A DNA stretch of 64,000 bases from an uncultured SAR86 cluster bacterium. GTDB lineage: Bacteria > Pseudomonadota > Gammaproteobacteria > Magnimaribacterales > D2472. Position 1 is the stretch's first letter. Each line of letters begins with the position of its first letter. Below the pieces are notes generated by a model, which ran no database searches, was not told the DNA's origin, and worked only from the letters and a program-made list of their open reading frames with translations. The stretch covers positions 19,047 to 83,046 of the forward strand of contig CACMFH010000006.1 of the NCBI GenBank assembly GCA_902612915.1, in the 5' to 3' direction. Shown here piece by piece: positions 27,977 to 37,562 of this stretch. The position numbers and the translations under genes are program-made.

Positions 27977-29430
27977 GAGTATTCTTTTTATTGTTTTTTA
28001 TTGTTGGATGTCAGCAAGTTGAAATTAATAAATTAGAAACAACTGCAAAAGAGAAAAATTTAGATTCTTTTGAAAATTCTGTTTATAAAAATGATGAAGA
28101 TAAAAGTATCTGGACTTATATCCAAGATAATAATAACTCAAACGATAATTTAGTAATTGACAATCAGATCTTGTCATATATGAATATGCACTTAAAAGAT
28201 CTTGATAAATTTGAAGAGTACTTGAACGATTCATATTACTTTTTATATTTTGTTGTAAATGAATTAGAAAAAAATAATCTGCCAGTAGAATTAGCGATTC
28301 TTCCATATATAGAAAGTAACTATGATCCTTTTTCAATCTCATCATCAGGTGCTGTTGGTATTTGGCAATTTATGCCAAGAACAGGAAGGCTTTATGAGCT
28401 GAATAAGTCATGGTGGTATGAGGATAGACATGATCCATATAAATCAACTGAAGCAGCTGTCGGATATTTGAAATATTTGTATGAAAGATTTAATAAAGAT
28501 ATATATCTTACAATTGCTTCATATAATGCTGGTCCATCTCTAGTTGATAGAAGAATTAATCAAAACAAAAGACGTGGAGAGAATACAGATTTTTGGTCAC
28601 TCAATCTTCCTTCTCAAACAAAAAATTATGTTCCTAAATATATAGCTCTAAGAGAATTAATTCTTAATTCAGAAAAATATGGCGTAAAGATGCCAAACAT
28701 ACCATATGATTCAGTTGTAGAAAAAGTAAATATCCCTGGTCAAGTAGAAATATTAGCCCTTAGTGAATTTCTAGATATCAAACCTGAGCTTTTGTATAAA
28801 CTAAATGCTGGATACACCAAATGGGCATCCGCTCCAAAAGATGAAAGTATTTTTTATATTCCTAAAGATAAGTACTTCTTATTTACTAGTGAAACAAATC
28901 CCTTTAATAAAACTAATGATATCAACTGGATTTCTCATATTGTTAAAAGAGGAGATAACCTTTGGGACTTATCAGTTAAATATGACACCGAAGTTAAAAT
29001 TATTAAGGAGATAAATTATTTAGATAATAATCTTTTGTCAATAAATGATACCTTGTTGATTCCTTTAGGAAAAAGTAAATCAAATAATTTCATACCATAT
29101 GAAATGTATATTGTTTCTGAAGGAGATACTTTATGGGGAATAGCAAAAAAATATAATTTAGATGTTCGTGATCTTGCCAGAATGAATTCACTCAATGAAG
29201 ATGAATATCTTCAACTAGGACAACAACTTTCAATTGGAAATAAAAATATTCATAGGAATATTGAATCAAAAAAAAGAACAATTCTTTACTCAGTTAAACA
29301 AGGTGACAATTTATATAAAATATCTGAATTATTTGATGTCACTATAAAAAGTATAGAAGAGATCAATGATTTTAATGAATCAACTTTAATGCCAGGTCAA
29401 ATTATTAAGATTGCTATTCGAGCTTTTTAG
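27958..29430 (+). CDS. mltD: Membrane-bound lytic murein transglycosylase D with LysM repeats
   Basis: A 490-residue lipoprotein that cleaves peptidoglycan glycan strands. The signal peptide ends with the lipobox IVGC (Cys near residue 18). The SLT domain (about 100-230) has the catalytic Glu in LPYIESNYDP, then GAVGIWQFMPRTG and TIASYNAGP. Three LysM repeats follow, beginning YIVSEGDTLW and similar (HIVKRGDNLW near 320, about 380 and 440), for glycan binding. The 3' end overlaps the convergent oppC by 4 bases. The reading frame starts inside gloB. Confidence 0.95.
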   Translation: MERQFLRVFFLLFFIVGCQQVEINKLETTAKEKNLDSFENSVYKNDEDKSIWTYIQDNNNSNDNLVIDNQILSYMNMHLKDLDKFEEYLNDSYYFLYFVVNELEKNNLPVELAILPYIESNYDPFSISSSGAVGIWQFMPRTGRLYELNKSWWYEDRHDPYKSTEAAVGYLKYLYERFNKDIYLTIASYNAGPSLVDRRINQNKRRGENTDFWSLNLPSQTKNYVPKYIALRELILNSEKYGVKMPNIPYDSVVEKVNIPGQVEILALSEFLDIKPELLYKLNAGYTKWASAPKDESIFYIPKDKYFLFTSETNPFNKTNDINWISHIVKRGDNLWDLSVKYDTEVKIIKEINYLDNNLLSINDTLLIPLGKSKSNNFIPYEMYIVSEGDTLWGIAKKYNLDVRDLARMNSLNEDEYLQLGQQLSIGNKNIHRNIESKKRTILYSVKQGDNLYKISELFDVTIKSIEEINDFNESTLMPGQIIKIAIRAF

Positions 29431-30275
29431 TTATCAGATGTTTTTGGATCGAGAGCGTCTCTAAGGCCATCGCCAAAGAAATTTAAAGCAAATAAAGTAA
29501 TAGTAAATGTTATCCCTGGATAAATAAGCAGCCAACTAAATTCTTCCATAGATTCAACTCCATCTTTGATTAAGGTTCCCCAACTACTCATAGGTGGTTG
29601 TATACCTAATCCAAGAAAACTCAAAAAACCTTCCAATAGCATTACTTGAGGGATGGTTAATGTTGCATAAACCGCTATTGGTCCGAGTATATTTGGAAGT
29701 AAATGTCTTCTAAACATTGATATATTAGACACACCCATAGCTTTTGCTGCCATTACAAATTCTTGATTTTTTAATCCTATAACTTGTCCTCTAACAATTC
29801 TTGCCATTGTAAGCCACTCTACGGCTCCAATTGCACCAAATAACAACCATAAATTTCTACCAAAAATTACCATTAACAAAATTATAAAAATTATGAATGG
29901 GAGTCCATACAAAATATCCACGATCCTCATCATAATTGAATCAACTCTTCCGCCAATATATCCTGCAATAATTCCCCATGAAACTCCTATAATTAAAGCT
30001 ACGCCAGTAGCAACAAAGCCAACCAACAATGAAATTCTTGCTCCATAAAGTATCCTACTCAACAGATCTCTTCCTAAAACATCAGTACCCAGTAAATGGT
30101 CTGCTGAAGGCGGACTTGCACCCAAACTTAGATTTTGATATGAATAAGAATAAGGAGCAATCCATGGTGCAAGAGCAGCACAAATTATTAGTAAAATTAA
30201 TATAAATCCACCAAACATTGCTGCTCTATTTCTAGAGAGTCTATATAAAGCGTCAGACCATAAAGAATTATTCAT
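29427..30275 (-). CDS. oppC: Peptide ABC transporter permease (OppC/DppC type)
   Basis: A 282-residue inner-membrane permease with six predicted helices. The N-terminal TMD of the OppC family (LSRNRAAMFGGFILILL), LGTDVLGRDLLSRILYGARISL and the EAA loop EFVMAAKAMGVSNISMFRRHLLPN, which docks the ATPase, are clear. It is the third gene of an A-B-C operon and overlaps oppB by 4 bases. Genes for the ATP-binding OppD and OppF are not adjacent, so they must lie elsewhere or be shared. Confidence 0.94.
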   Translation of the reverse strand: MNNSLWSDALYRLSRNRAAMFGGFILILLIICAALAPWIAPYSYSYQNLSLGASPPSADHLLGTDVLGRDLLSRILYGARISLLVGFVATGVALIIGVSWGIIAGYIGGRVDSIMMRIVDILYGLPFIIFIILLMVIFGRNLWLLFGAIGAVEWLTMARIVRGQVIGLKNQEFVMAAKAMGVSNISMFRRHLLPNILGPIAVYATLTIPQVMLLEGFLSFLGLGIQPPMSSWGTLIKDGVESMEEFSWLLIYPGITFTITLFALNFFGDGLRDALDPKTSDN

Positions 30276-31195
30276 GATGCATCTCTAGATCTAGGATTTA
30301 ACCAAAGTGCCGCTAAGTCAGACATCAAATTAAAAAATACAATCATTGCAGAGAAAAATATTGTTGTACCCAAAATCATTGTGTAATCTCTATTGAAAGC
30401 AGCTTCAACATAAAATCTTCCAAGTCCTGGTATTTGAAAAATGGTTTCAACTACAAATGATCCTGCTAATAGCCCTGCAATTGCTGGTCCAAGAAAAGAA
30501 ACAACAGGAATTAATCCACCTTGCATTGCATGCTTAATAACAACCATTCTTTCAGTTAGCCCTTTTGCTCTAGCAGTTCTGATGAAATCTTGGTTAAGAA
30601 CTTCTAGCATACCGCCTCTGCTTAATCGGGCAATATATGCAGCATAGGCAAATCCCAAGGTTAACGATGGCAAAATTTTATCGCCAGGTAATTGACCCCA
30701 ACCTGAAACTGGGAGTATCTCAAGATTTATTCCAAATATAAGAACTAATAACGGCCCCATAAGAAAAGTTGGGACACATATTCCAATCATTGCTACTGCC
30801 ATTGGAATAAAATCAAGAAAAGTATTTCTTTTTAAGGCAGCTAAAACTCCAGAAAATATACCCATAACAAGAGCAATTAAAATTGCATAAAAAGCTAACT
30901 CAAATGTTACTGGCAATCCAGTTGCAATCATCTCAGTTACAGAACGCCCTGGAAACCTAAAAGATGGTCCTAAATCGCCTCTCAGTAAACCAGACATATA
31001 ATCAACATACTGCTCCCAATTAGATGCATCTAAATTATATGCCTCATTCAAATTTTTAAGTACTTGAGGCGAGACAGCCTTATCTGCATCAAATGGACCA
31101 CCAGGAGCAATCTTTATTAAGAAAAAAGTTATGCTAGCGACTGCTAACAAAACAGGAATTGCAACTAAAATTCTTCTAAAGAAAATCGCTATCAT
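30272..31195 (-). CDS. oppB: Peptide ABC transporter permease (OppB/DppB type)
   Basis: A 307-residue permease of the OppB family: FRRILVAIPVLLAVASITFFLIKIAPGGPFD at the N-terminus is typical of this group, followed by LGLP-type periplasmic segments and the EAA loop DFIRTARAKGLTERMVVIKHA. Six transmembrane helices are predicted. Six bases separate it from oppA, and it overlaps oppC by 4. Confidence 0.94.
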   Translation of the reverse strand: MIAIFFRRILVAIPVLLAVASITFFLIKIAPGGPFDADKAVSPQVLKNLNEAYNLDASNWEQYVDYMSGLLRGDLGPSFRFPGRSVTEMIATGLPVTFELAFYAILIALVMGIFSGVLAALKRNTFLDFIPMAVAMIGICVPTFLMGPLLVLIFGINLEILPVSGWGQLPGDKILPSLTLGFAYAAYIARLSRGGMLEVLNQDFIRTARAKGLTERMVVIKHAMQGGLIPVVSFLGPAIAGLLAGSFVVETIFQIPGLGRFYVEAAFNRDYTMILGTTIFFSAMIVFFNLMSDLAALWLNPRSRDAS

Positions 31196-31201
31196 GCGAA
31201 A

Positions 31202-32821
31202 TTAATCTCTTTCTAAATAAATAAATTTAGGATGATGGTGATCAAGAATATGTGGATTAAATCCCTTAACGTCTGGAGATAATTGATAAACCCTTACATA
31301 CGTATATAGGGGAATTATTGGCATATTATCAATTAATATTTTCTCTGCTTCATTAAGCAACTCATATCTTTTCTCTTGATCGTTAATTGTATTTGCCTCT
31401 TCAACCAATGCATCAAAATCCATATTCTCCCAACCAGTTTTATTATTTCCCCTGTTTGGTCTCATTAAATCTAGGAAAGTATTTGGATCTTCATAATCTC
31501 CTATCCAGCCAGCTCTTGATATTTGGAAATCTCCTACCATTTCCCTACTTAAATAGACTTTCCAATCTTGATTAACAAGTTCCACTTCAATACCGAGTTC
31601 ATTTTGCCACATTTGCTGGATTGCTAAGGCAACCTTTCGATGACCCTCATTAGTATTAAAAAGAATTTCTAATTTAGGAAATGGATTATCTGAAGAGTAT
31701 CCAGCCTCAGCTAATAATTGTTTTGCTAGAGTAGGATCATATGGTATTTCAGTTGATGGTTGATAGCCATTTGAACCAGGAGGCGTAAAAGAATATGCAG
31801 GAATTTGACCGCACTGAGTTACCTTATCAACTAAAAGCTGCCTATCAATTGAATATGCTAATGCTTTTCTTACTCTTACATCACTCAGCGTTTCATTTTC
31901 AGTATTAATCCTATAAAAATATGTTCCCATGTATGGATCAATCTTTAAATTTGGATTTTTTTCTTCTATATAAATTGGACATTTTTGAGTTGGCATGCTT
32001 GAAGTCAAATGTAATTGTCCAGCCCTAAACATTCTGTCTTCTGTCATTACATTTGAAACTGGATAATAGTGAATTTCATTTAGGCGTACCATCGATGCGT
32101 CATAGTAATGAGGATTCTTTTCAACAACAATCTTATTATTAAGCTCCCAAGTTTTAAGTTGAAAAGGACCATTGCATACAAAGTTGCCTGGTCTTGTCCA
32201 TTCTCCATTCCTATCATCAATATCGCCATGTTTTAAAACAGTTTCTTTATGAACAGGCCATGTGCTGTAATGACTTAAAAGACCAATGAAGAAAGGTGTT
32301 GGATTTTTTAAATTAACCTTTAGTGTATGTGAGTCAAGTGCCTTTATGCCTACTTCGTCAAAATTATCTATTTCTCCATTATGATACTCATAGGCACCTA
32401 CTAAATAATAAAGCATGTCAGGATATTGCGAGCCAAGACTAGCAGTTAAAATTCTTTTCCATGACCAAACAAAATCATCAGCGGTAACAGGATCACCATT
32501 CGACCATTTTGCATTTTTGTTTAATTTAAAAATATATTCCTTTCCGTCATCACTAATAGTCCATGATTCTGCAGTTCCAGGAATATATCCATCAGAACCT
32601 GTAGGGTTTGGATTTGGAATAGTTAAGCCTTCGCATAAGCTAATAAGAATATGATGCTCAGGAACGCCTGTGACAATGTGTGGGTCTATTCCTTGAGGCT
32701 CAGAGCCATTTCCATGGTGGTATATTTGTTGCTCAAGGCCAGAATCGACTGGTGTAATATTCTCTGAACATCCAATTAAAAATATTAAGGTTATAGACAG
32801 TATGTTTATTTTCTTAGTCAT
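31202..32821 (-). CDS. oppA: Oligopeptide-binding lipoprotein
   Basis: A 539-residue solute-binding protein of the OppA family (class C/SBP family 5). The signal ends with the lipobox LIGC near residue 18, so it is anchored as a lipoprotein although enterobacterial OppA is soluble. HHGNGSEPQGIDPHIVTGVPE, WSNGDPVTADDFVWSWKRI and DVRVRKALAYSIDRQ are family signatures. It would deliver peptides to the OppB-OppC channel encoded just downstream. It begins 10 bases after the ppiD stop. Confidence 0.95.
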   Translation of the reverse strand: MTKKINILSITLIFLIGCSENITPVDSGLEQQIYHHGNGSEPQGIDPHIVTGVPEHHILISLCEGLTIPNPNPTGSDGYIPGTAESWTISDDGKEYIFKLNKNAKWSNGDPVTADDFVWSWKRILTASLGSQYPDMLYYLVGAYEYHNGEIDNFDEVGIKALDSHTLKVNLKNPTPFFIGLLSHYSTWPVHKETVLKHGDIDDRNGEWTRPGNFVCNGPFQLKTWELNNKIVVEKNPHYYDASMVRLNEIHYYPVSNVMTEDRMFRAGQLHLTSSMPTQKCPIYIEEKNPNLKIDPYMGTYFYRINTENETLSDVRVRKALAYSIDRQLLVDKVTQCGQIPAYSFTPPGSNGYQPSTEIPYDPTLAKQLLAEAGYSSDNPFPKLEILFNTNEGHRKVALAIQQMWQNELGIEVELVNQDWKVYLSREMVGDFQISRAGWIGDYEDPNTFLDLMRPNRGNNKTGWENMDFDALVEEANTINDQEKRYELLNEAEKILIDNMPIIPLYTYVRVYQLSPDVKGFNPHILDHHHPKFIYLERD

Positions 32822-32831
32822 AATAAAATCC

Positions 32832-34706
32832 TTATAGAGCCAAATTGCTCAAATTTACCCTGGCTTTGTCAAAAACATCTTCATTAATTATTTGGGACAT
32901 TTTTGTCATTAAAACATTCTCACTAAAGGAAGTATATTCATTTAGTATATCTTCGATTTCTGAATCATCTGGAGGATTAAATTTAGTAATATCAATTATA
33001 TATTTATCTCCGTTACTGGCAGTAACAGTAATCTCAGACCCACTTTTGCTATTAAATACCTCTGTTAAGATTTCTCTTGGCATAAGTGATGAATATCTTT
33101 TAACACCAACGAAAGATTCCCTTGTAACATAAGTATATGTATCAATAAATTTTTGTTTATCATCTAAATTTTCAATTAGATTTAATTCATCACTTAAAAG
33201 TCTAACCTTTTCTATTGCTTTCAGATTAGAAAGCTTTTTATTCACTTCATCTTCAACAGAATCATAATTTTGAAGTTCAGGTTCTTTAATCATATCTACT
33301 GACATAATTATTACCCTATCAGATAACTCGATTGCATAAGGTTCACCAATATTAGCTTCTGAAGAAAATAGATAATCTCTAATTTCTGGATCTGTTAGGT
33401 CAAACTCATACGTTATAGTCGAATAAAGATCTGTACTATTAATTTTTTTATTAAGAACTTCAGCAATATCATAAATTGAACTATTTTCTAAAATTAAATT
33501 TTCAATTTCATTTAAATCATCTTGCATTAATGCGAAAGATTCAGTTTCAATCAGCTCATTTATGAGGTTTTCTTTAATCTCATCCTCTGCCATAGGTTCT
33601 TGAAATGTTTTTTCAGTAACTTTTAAAATATGAAAAGTTTCATCAAGTTCTACTATGTCGCTAATCTCATTTAATTCTAAATTTGTTAATGCTTCATCAA
33701 ATTGAGGAGGAAAAATATCTTTTTCAAAATACTCTAGATCACCGCCAATATCTTTGGTAACAATATCTTCACTATAATCTTTAGCAATACTAGAAAATTC
33801 ATTACCCTCTATTAGGAGATTTTGTATATTTTTAATTGAAGATAATGCATCTTCTCTAGAATCATAATTAATTTTTTCAATCATGATGTGCGAGATTCTT
33901 ATTTGTGCACTATTTTCAAAATTTGTTAAGTATTGATTATATGAGTTGGCGAGGTAATCACTTGGTACTTGAACTGAATCTGCATAATCAGATTGTAACA
34001 ATGTAATATATTCAAAACTTCTTTTTTCGTCAGAATAAAAAAGTATTTCATTCTCATTGTAATAATCTAATAATTCTGATGAAGTGTTGGTGATTGCATC
34101 TTCCAAACCAGTGAAATTAATTTTAATAAAATTTAAATCTGATGATTTTTCAAATAGCTCTGCTAAAGTTTTCAATTCTTTTTCTGTTACAAAGCTGACA
34201 GTATTAAGAGAGCCTCTATACAAATCTGATGCAGTAAAATCTGTCATTACATCTATATAACCTTCTTTTGTAAACCCATTAGAATTTACTTGGGCCTCAT
34301 ACACTCCTTCGTCAAAAATTCCTTCAATTTGAAAAATGGGGCTTTGAACAATCTCTTTTTTAGTTTCATTTCTTGTTGACTCATTAATGAATCCTAATGA
34401 TCTTGCTTCTGCTAGTAAAACTTTTTGTAGTATTAGTTCTTGTTTGATACTTTGATTTTTAAAATCCTCATCTAATAGATTAAAATCAAAGTCTTCACCA
34501 TATATGCTTTGGAACCTTTGAACTGCGGAACTAGACGCCAATGCAACATCTGTTTCAGTAACATCTTCGCCATTTATACTTCCAAAAGATCCTGTAAATC
34601 CTGTTCCAAGGGAACCTGTTCCTAAAAAAACAAAAGGAAGACCAAGTAGCAATATTACAAGTATTCCTGCTGGTCCTGATAAGAAGTTTCTCAATGAATC
34701 CATCAT
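32832..34706 (-). CDS. ppiD: PpiD-like periplasmic folding chaperone with parvulin domain
   Basis: A 624-residue membrane-anchored chaperone. It begins MMDSLRNFLSGPAG, close to the E. coli PpiD start, followed by one transmembrane segment (about 14-34), a SurA_N-like region, a parvulin domain (about 265-365, with IRISHIMIEK and GGDLEYFEKD) and a second degenerate C-terminal region. It helps fold newly exported envelope proteins. As in E. coli it follows lon and HU on the same strand. A terminator behind HU separates it from them. Confidence 0.93.
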   Translation of the reverse strand: MMDSLRNFLSGPAGILVILLLGLPFVFLGTGSLGTGFTGSFGSINGEDVTETDVALASSSAVQRFQSIYGEDFDFNLLDEDFKNQSIKQELILQKVLLAEARSLGFINESTRNETKKEIVQSPIFQIEGIFDEGVYEAQVNSNGFTKEGYIDVMTDFTASDLYRGSLNTVSFVTEKELKTLAELFEKSSDLNFIKINFTGLEDAITNTSSELLDYYNENEILFYSDEKRSFEYITLLQSDYADSVQVPSDYLANSYNQYLTNFENSAQIRISHIMIEKINYDSREDALSSIKNIQNLLIEGNEFSSIAKDYSEDIVTKDIGGDLEYFEKDIFPPQFDEALTNLELNEISDIVELDETFHILKVTEKTFQEPMAEDEIKENLINELIETESFALMQDDLNEIENLILENSSIYDIAEVLNKKINSTDLYSTITYEFDLTDPEIRDYLFSSEANIGEPYAIELSDRVIIMSVDMIKEPELQNYDSVEDEVNKKLSNLKAIEKVRLLSDELNLIENLDDKQKFIDTYTYVTRESFVGVKRYSSLMPREILTEVFNSKSGSEITVTASNGDKYIIDITKFNPPDDSEIEDILNEYTSFSENVLMTKMSQIINEDVFDKARVNLSNLAL

Positions 34707-34725
34707 AGTGCCGATATTATAGAAT

Positions 34726-34753
34726 AAAAAAAGGGTGCATAAGCACCCTTTTT
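34726..34753 (-). terminator. Intrinsic terminator of the HU gene
   Basis: GGGTGC pairs with GCACCC around a four-base loop, extended by five A-T pairs; the minus-strand transcript then has seven T (34732 to 34726). It lies 15 bases after the HU stop. Confidence 0.92.
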
Positions 34754-34768
34754 AAAGTAAAAAATATT

Positions 34769-35047
34769 TTAGCTATTTTTTACCATATCTTTTAAACCTT
34801 TACCTGCTTTAAAGCCTGGGACTTTAGATGCTGGAATGTGCATTGCTGCACCAGTTTGTGGATTTCTTCCTTCTCTAGCAGCTCTATGTCTTACTGAAAA
34901 TGTGCCAAAGCCTACAAGCGCTACTGAATCCCCTCTACCTAAAGCACCTGATATACCATCTAAAACAGCATCTACTGCTCGACCTGCTTCAGCTTTTGAC
35001 ATATCTGCACTTCCTGCAACTGCATCAACTAAATCTGATTTATTCAT
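34769..35047 (-). CDS. hupB: HU-family DNA-binding protein
   Basis: A 92-residue nucleoid protein. [29 protein letters not shown] is the N-terminal helical dimer part; [40 protein letters not shown] is the beta-arm region with the conserved GFGTF, RxGRNP and the intercalating Pro. It has a purine-rich ribosome site (AGAGGAG at 35057-35063, minus strand) and its own terminator, which fits high expression. It uses alanine- and glycine-rich composition with less A+T than the neighbours. Position between lon and ppiD is typical of gammaproteobacterial hupB. Confidence 0.96.
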   Translation of the reverse strand: MNKSDLVDAVAGSADMSKAEAGRAVDAVLDGISGALGRGDSVALVGFGTFSVRHRAAREGRNPQTGAAMHIPASKVPGFKAGKGLKDMVKNS

Positions 35048-35135
35048 ATTTATTTACTCCTCTGTGATAATTTATTTAATAAATATACCTCTATGAAAAG
35101 CTTTTTATAGCTAAAAGTCAAGCAAATAAAGGGTT

Positions 35136-37532
35136 TTAGTGAGCTTGTTTACTTTCAGATTTTCTAGAAGTTTTGGATTTTTGGCCCTTAATTTTTTTTG
35201 TATTAGGAGTTGGTTCCTCAACTAGAGCGGCTGAAATGACTTCATCAATCCATTCTACTGGAATGATGTTTAGTGATTTAGTAATTTGTTTAGGAATTTC
35301 TTGAAGATCAGGTTCATTCTCCTTGGGTATAATTACATTTTTAATTCCGCCTCTTTTTGCGGCAAGTAATTTTTCTTTTAGTCCACCAATTTTTAATATT
35401 TGGCCTCTTAATGTTATTTCTCCAGTCATTGCGGTATCTGCTCTCACTGGAATGCCTGTAAAGATTGAAATTAAAGAAATAGCCATTGCACCACCAGCAC
35501 TTGGACCGTCTTTTGGAGTTGCTCCTTCAGGCACATGAATATGTACATCATATTTTTCATAAAAATTTGGTTGAATTCCAAGAGATTCTGCTCTTGAGCG
35601 GACTACTGTAAGCGCTGCTTGTATTGATTCCTGCATTACATCACCTAAAGAACCAGTTTTAATAACTCTTCCTTTACCATCAATATTTGAAGCTTCAATC
35701 GTAAGGAGTTCGCCTCCTACTTCAGTCCAAGCTAAACCAGTAACTTGTCCCACAGCATTATCCTTTTCTGCGACTCCATATTTAAATTTCTTGACTCCAG
35801 AATATTTTTCAAGGTTTTTAGATGAAATAGACGTAGGTTTTTGTTTAATAGAACTATCTACCAACCTCTCTTTGACAACCTTTCTCAAAATTCTTGCTAT
35901 TTGTCTTTCAAGACCTCTAACACCAGCCTCTCGAGTATAGTATCTAATCAATGAAAGAATTACATTTTTGTTTAATTTAATTTCTTCATCCTTCAATCCA
36001 TTTCGTTTCATTTGCTTGGGCAATAAATACTTTTCTGCAATATTAATTTTTTCATCCTCTATGTAACCAGGAATTCTGATAATTTCCATTCTGTCTAAAA
36101 GAGGCGTTGGAATGTTCAAACTGTTGGCGGTACAAACAAACATAACTTCTGACAAGTCATAGTCAACTTCAAGATAGTGATCACTGAAGGTATTATTTTG
36201 TTCTGGATCAAGAACCTCCAATAAAGCAGATGCTGGGTCTCCTCTATGATCCATTCCAATTTTATCAATTTCATCTAAAAGAAATAATGGATTTTTTACG
36301 CCAACTTTTGAAAGTTTTTGAATAATTTTTCCAGGCATTGAACCTATATAAGTTCTTCTATGCCCCCTAATTTCAGATTCATCTCTCACACCGCCAAGTG
36401 ACATCCTTACAAACTTTCTATTAGTAGCCCTAGCAATAGACTCACCCAAAGATGTTTTACCTACGCCTGGAGGACCAACAAGACATAAAACAGGAGCCTT
36501 CATTGACTTTACTCTTTTTTGAACAGCTAGATACTCAACTATTCTTTCTTTAACCTCTTCAAGACCATAGTGGTCTTCTTCAAGAATTTCCATCGAAGCT
36601 TTTACATCTGTTTTAACCTTAGACTTCTTTTTCCATGGCACATCCACTAGACAATCAAGATAAGTTCTCACAACTGAAGCCTCAGCTGATGATGGTGCCA
36701 TGTGTTTAAATTTTGCAAGCTCACTCTTTGCTTTTTTTAAGGCTTCTTTTGTCATGCCTACTTCATGAATTTTTTTCTCAAGATTCTCTAGCTCATCGCC
36801 CTCTTCACCTATTTCACCAAGTTCTTTTTGCGCAGCTTTAATTTGCTCATTGAGGTAGTACTCTCTTTGAGATTTTTCCATTTGCTTTTTGACTCTGTCT
36901 CGGACTTTTTTTTCAACATCAACTACATCTAGCTGTGATTCTATAAAAGTTAAAACTTTTTCAGCTCTTTTTTTAAGATCAACTGTTTCAAGAATCTCTT
37001 GTTTTTTTGAGGTTTCAATTGGAAGATGTCCAGTAATTGTGTCCATTAATCTTGATAGTTCATCTAATGAATCTACTGTTGAGACTATTTCTGGGGGGAT
37101 TCTTTTTGTAACACTAATGTAGTCTTCGAATTTTGCTTTAATTAATCTGACTAAATTCTTGGACTCATTTTCTTTTAAAGGAAGATCATCCTCTTCAGTA
37201 ACTCTTGCAATAGTGTATGAATCTTTTTCAATAATCTTATCTATAGAACACCTTTTATAGCCCTCCACTAGAACTTTCATAGTGCCGTCAGGAAGTTTGA
37301 TTAACTGCAATAAGTTACTTATAGAAGCATACTGATAAATATCTTCAACTTTTGGATCTTCATTACCTGCGTCTTTTTGACTAACTAATACCAGTTTCTT
37401 ATTGGAAGTCATAGCAATGTTTAAGGCCTCCACAGACTTTGTCCTTCCAACAAACAGTGTTGTTACTATTCCAGGAAAAACTACAACGTCTCTTAGAGGT
37501 ATTAAAGGTAAATCGGATTTAATCTTACTCAT
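35136..37532 (-). CDS. lon: ATP-dependent protease Lon
   Basis: A 798-residue AAA+ serine protease. The N-terminal substrate-binding domain (LPLIPLRDVVVFPG), a coiled-coil segment, the Walker A GPPGVGKTS near residue 357, Walker B LFLLDEIDKIG and the proteolytic domain with the Ser of PKDGPSAGGAMA near 680 and its Lys partner are all present. A lysine-rich tail of about 25 residues ends the protein. It degrades misfolded and regulatory proteins. It lies between clpX and HU on the same strand, in the usual order. Confidence 0.98.
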   Translation of the reverse strand: MSKIKSDLPLIPLRDVVVFPGIVTTLFVGRTKSVEALNIAMTSNKKLVLVSQKDAGNEDPKVEDIYQYASISNLLQLIKLPDGTMKVLVEGYKRCSIDKIIEKDSYTIARVTEEDDLPLKENESKNLVRLIKAKFEDYISVTKRIPPEIVSTVDSLDELSRLMDTITGHLPIETSKKQEILETVDLKKRAEKVLTFIESQLDVVDVEKKVRDRVKKQMEKSQREYYLNEQIKAAQKELGEIGEEGDELENLEKKIHEVGMTKEALKKAKSELAKFKHMAPSSAEASVVRTYLDCLVDVPWKKKSKVKTDVKASMEILEEDHYGLEEVKERIVEYLAVQKRVKSMKAPVLCLVGPPGVGKTSLGESIARATNRKFVRMSLGGVRDESEIRGHRRTYIGSMPGKIIQKLSKVGVKNPLFLLDEIDKIGMDHRGDPASALLEVLDPEQNNTFSDHYLEVDYDLSEVMFVCTANSLNIPTPLLDRMEIIRIPGYIEDEKINIAEKYLLPKQMKRNGLKDEEIKLNKNVILSLIRYYTREAGVRGLERQIARILRKVVKERLVDSSIKQKPTSISSKNLEKYSGVKKFKYGVAEKDNAVGQVTGLAWTEVGGELLTIEASNIDGKGRVIKTGSLGDVMQESIQAALTVVRSRAESLGIQPNFYEKYDVHIHVPEGATPKDGPSAGGAMAISLISIFTGIPVRADTAMTGEITLRGQILKIGGLKEKLLAAKRGGIKNVIIPKENEPDLQEIPKQITKSLNIIPVEWIDEVISAALVEEPTPNTKKIKGQKSKTSRKSESKQAH

Positions 37533-37562
37533 AGATTAAATATAGGGATTATTGAGTAAATA

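Noticed and set aside
34836..35096. Plus-strand frame opposite the HU gene
   Set aside because: It is a mirror of the Ala/Gly-rich HU codons and lacks a ribosome site.
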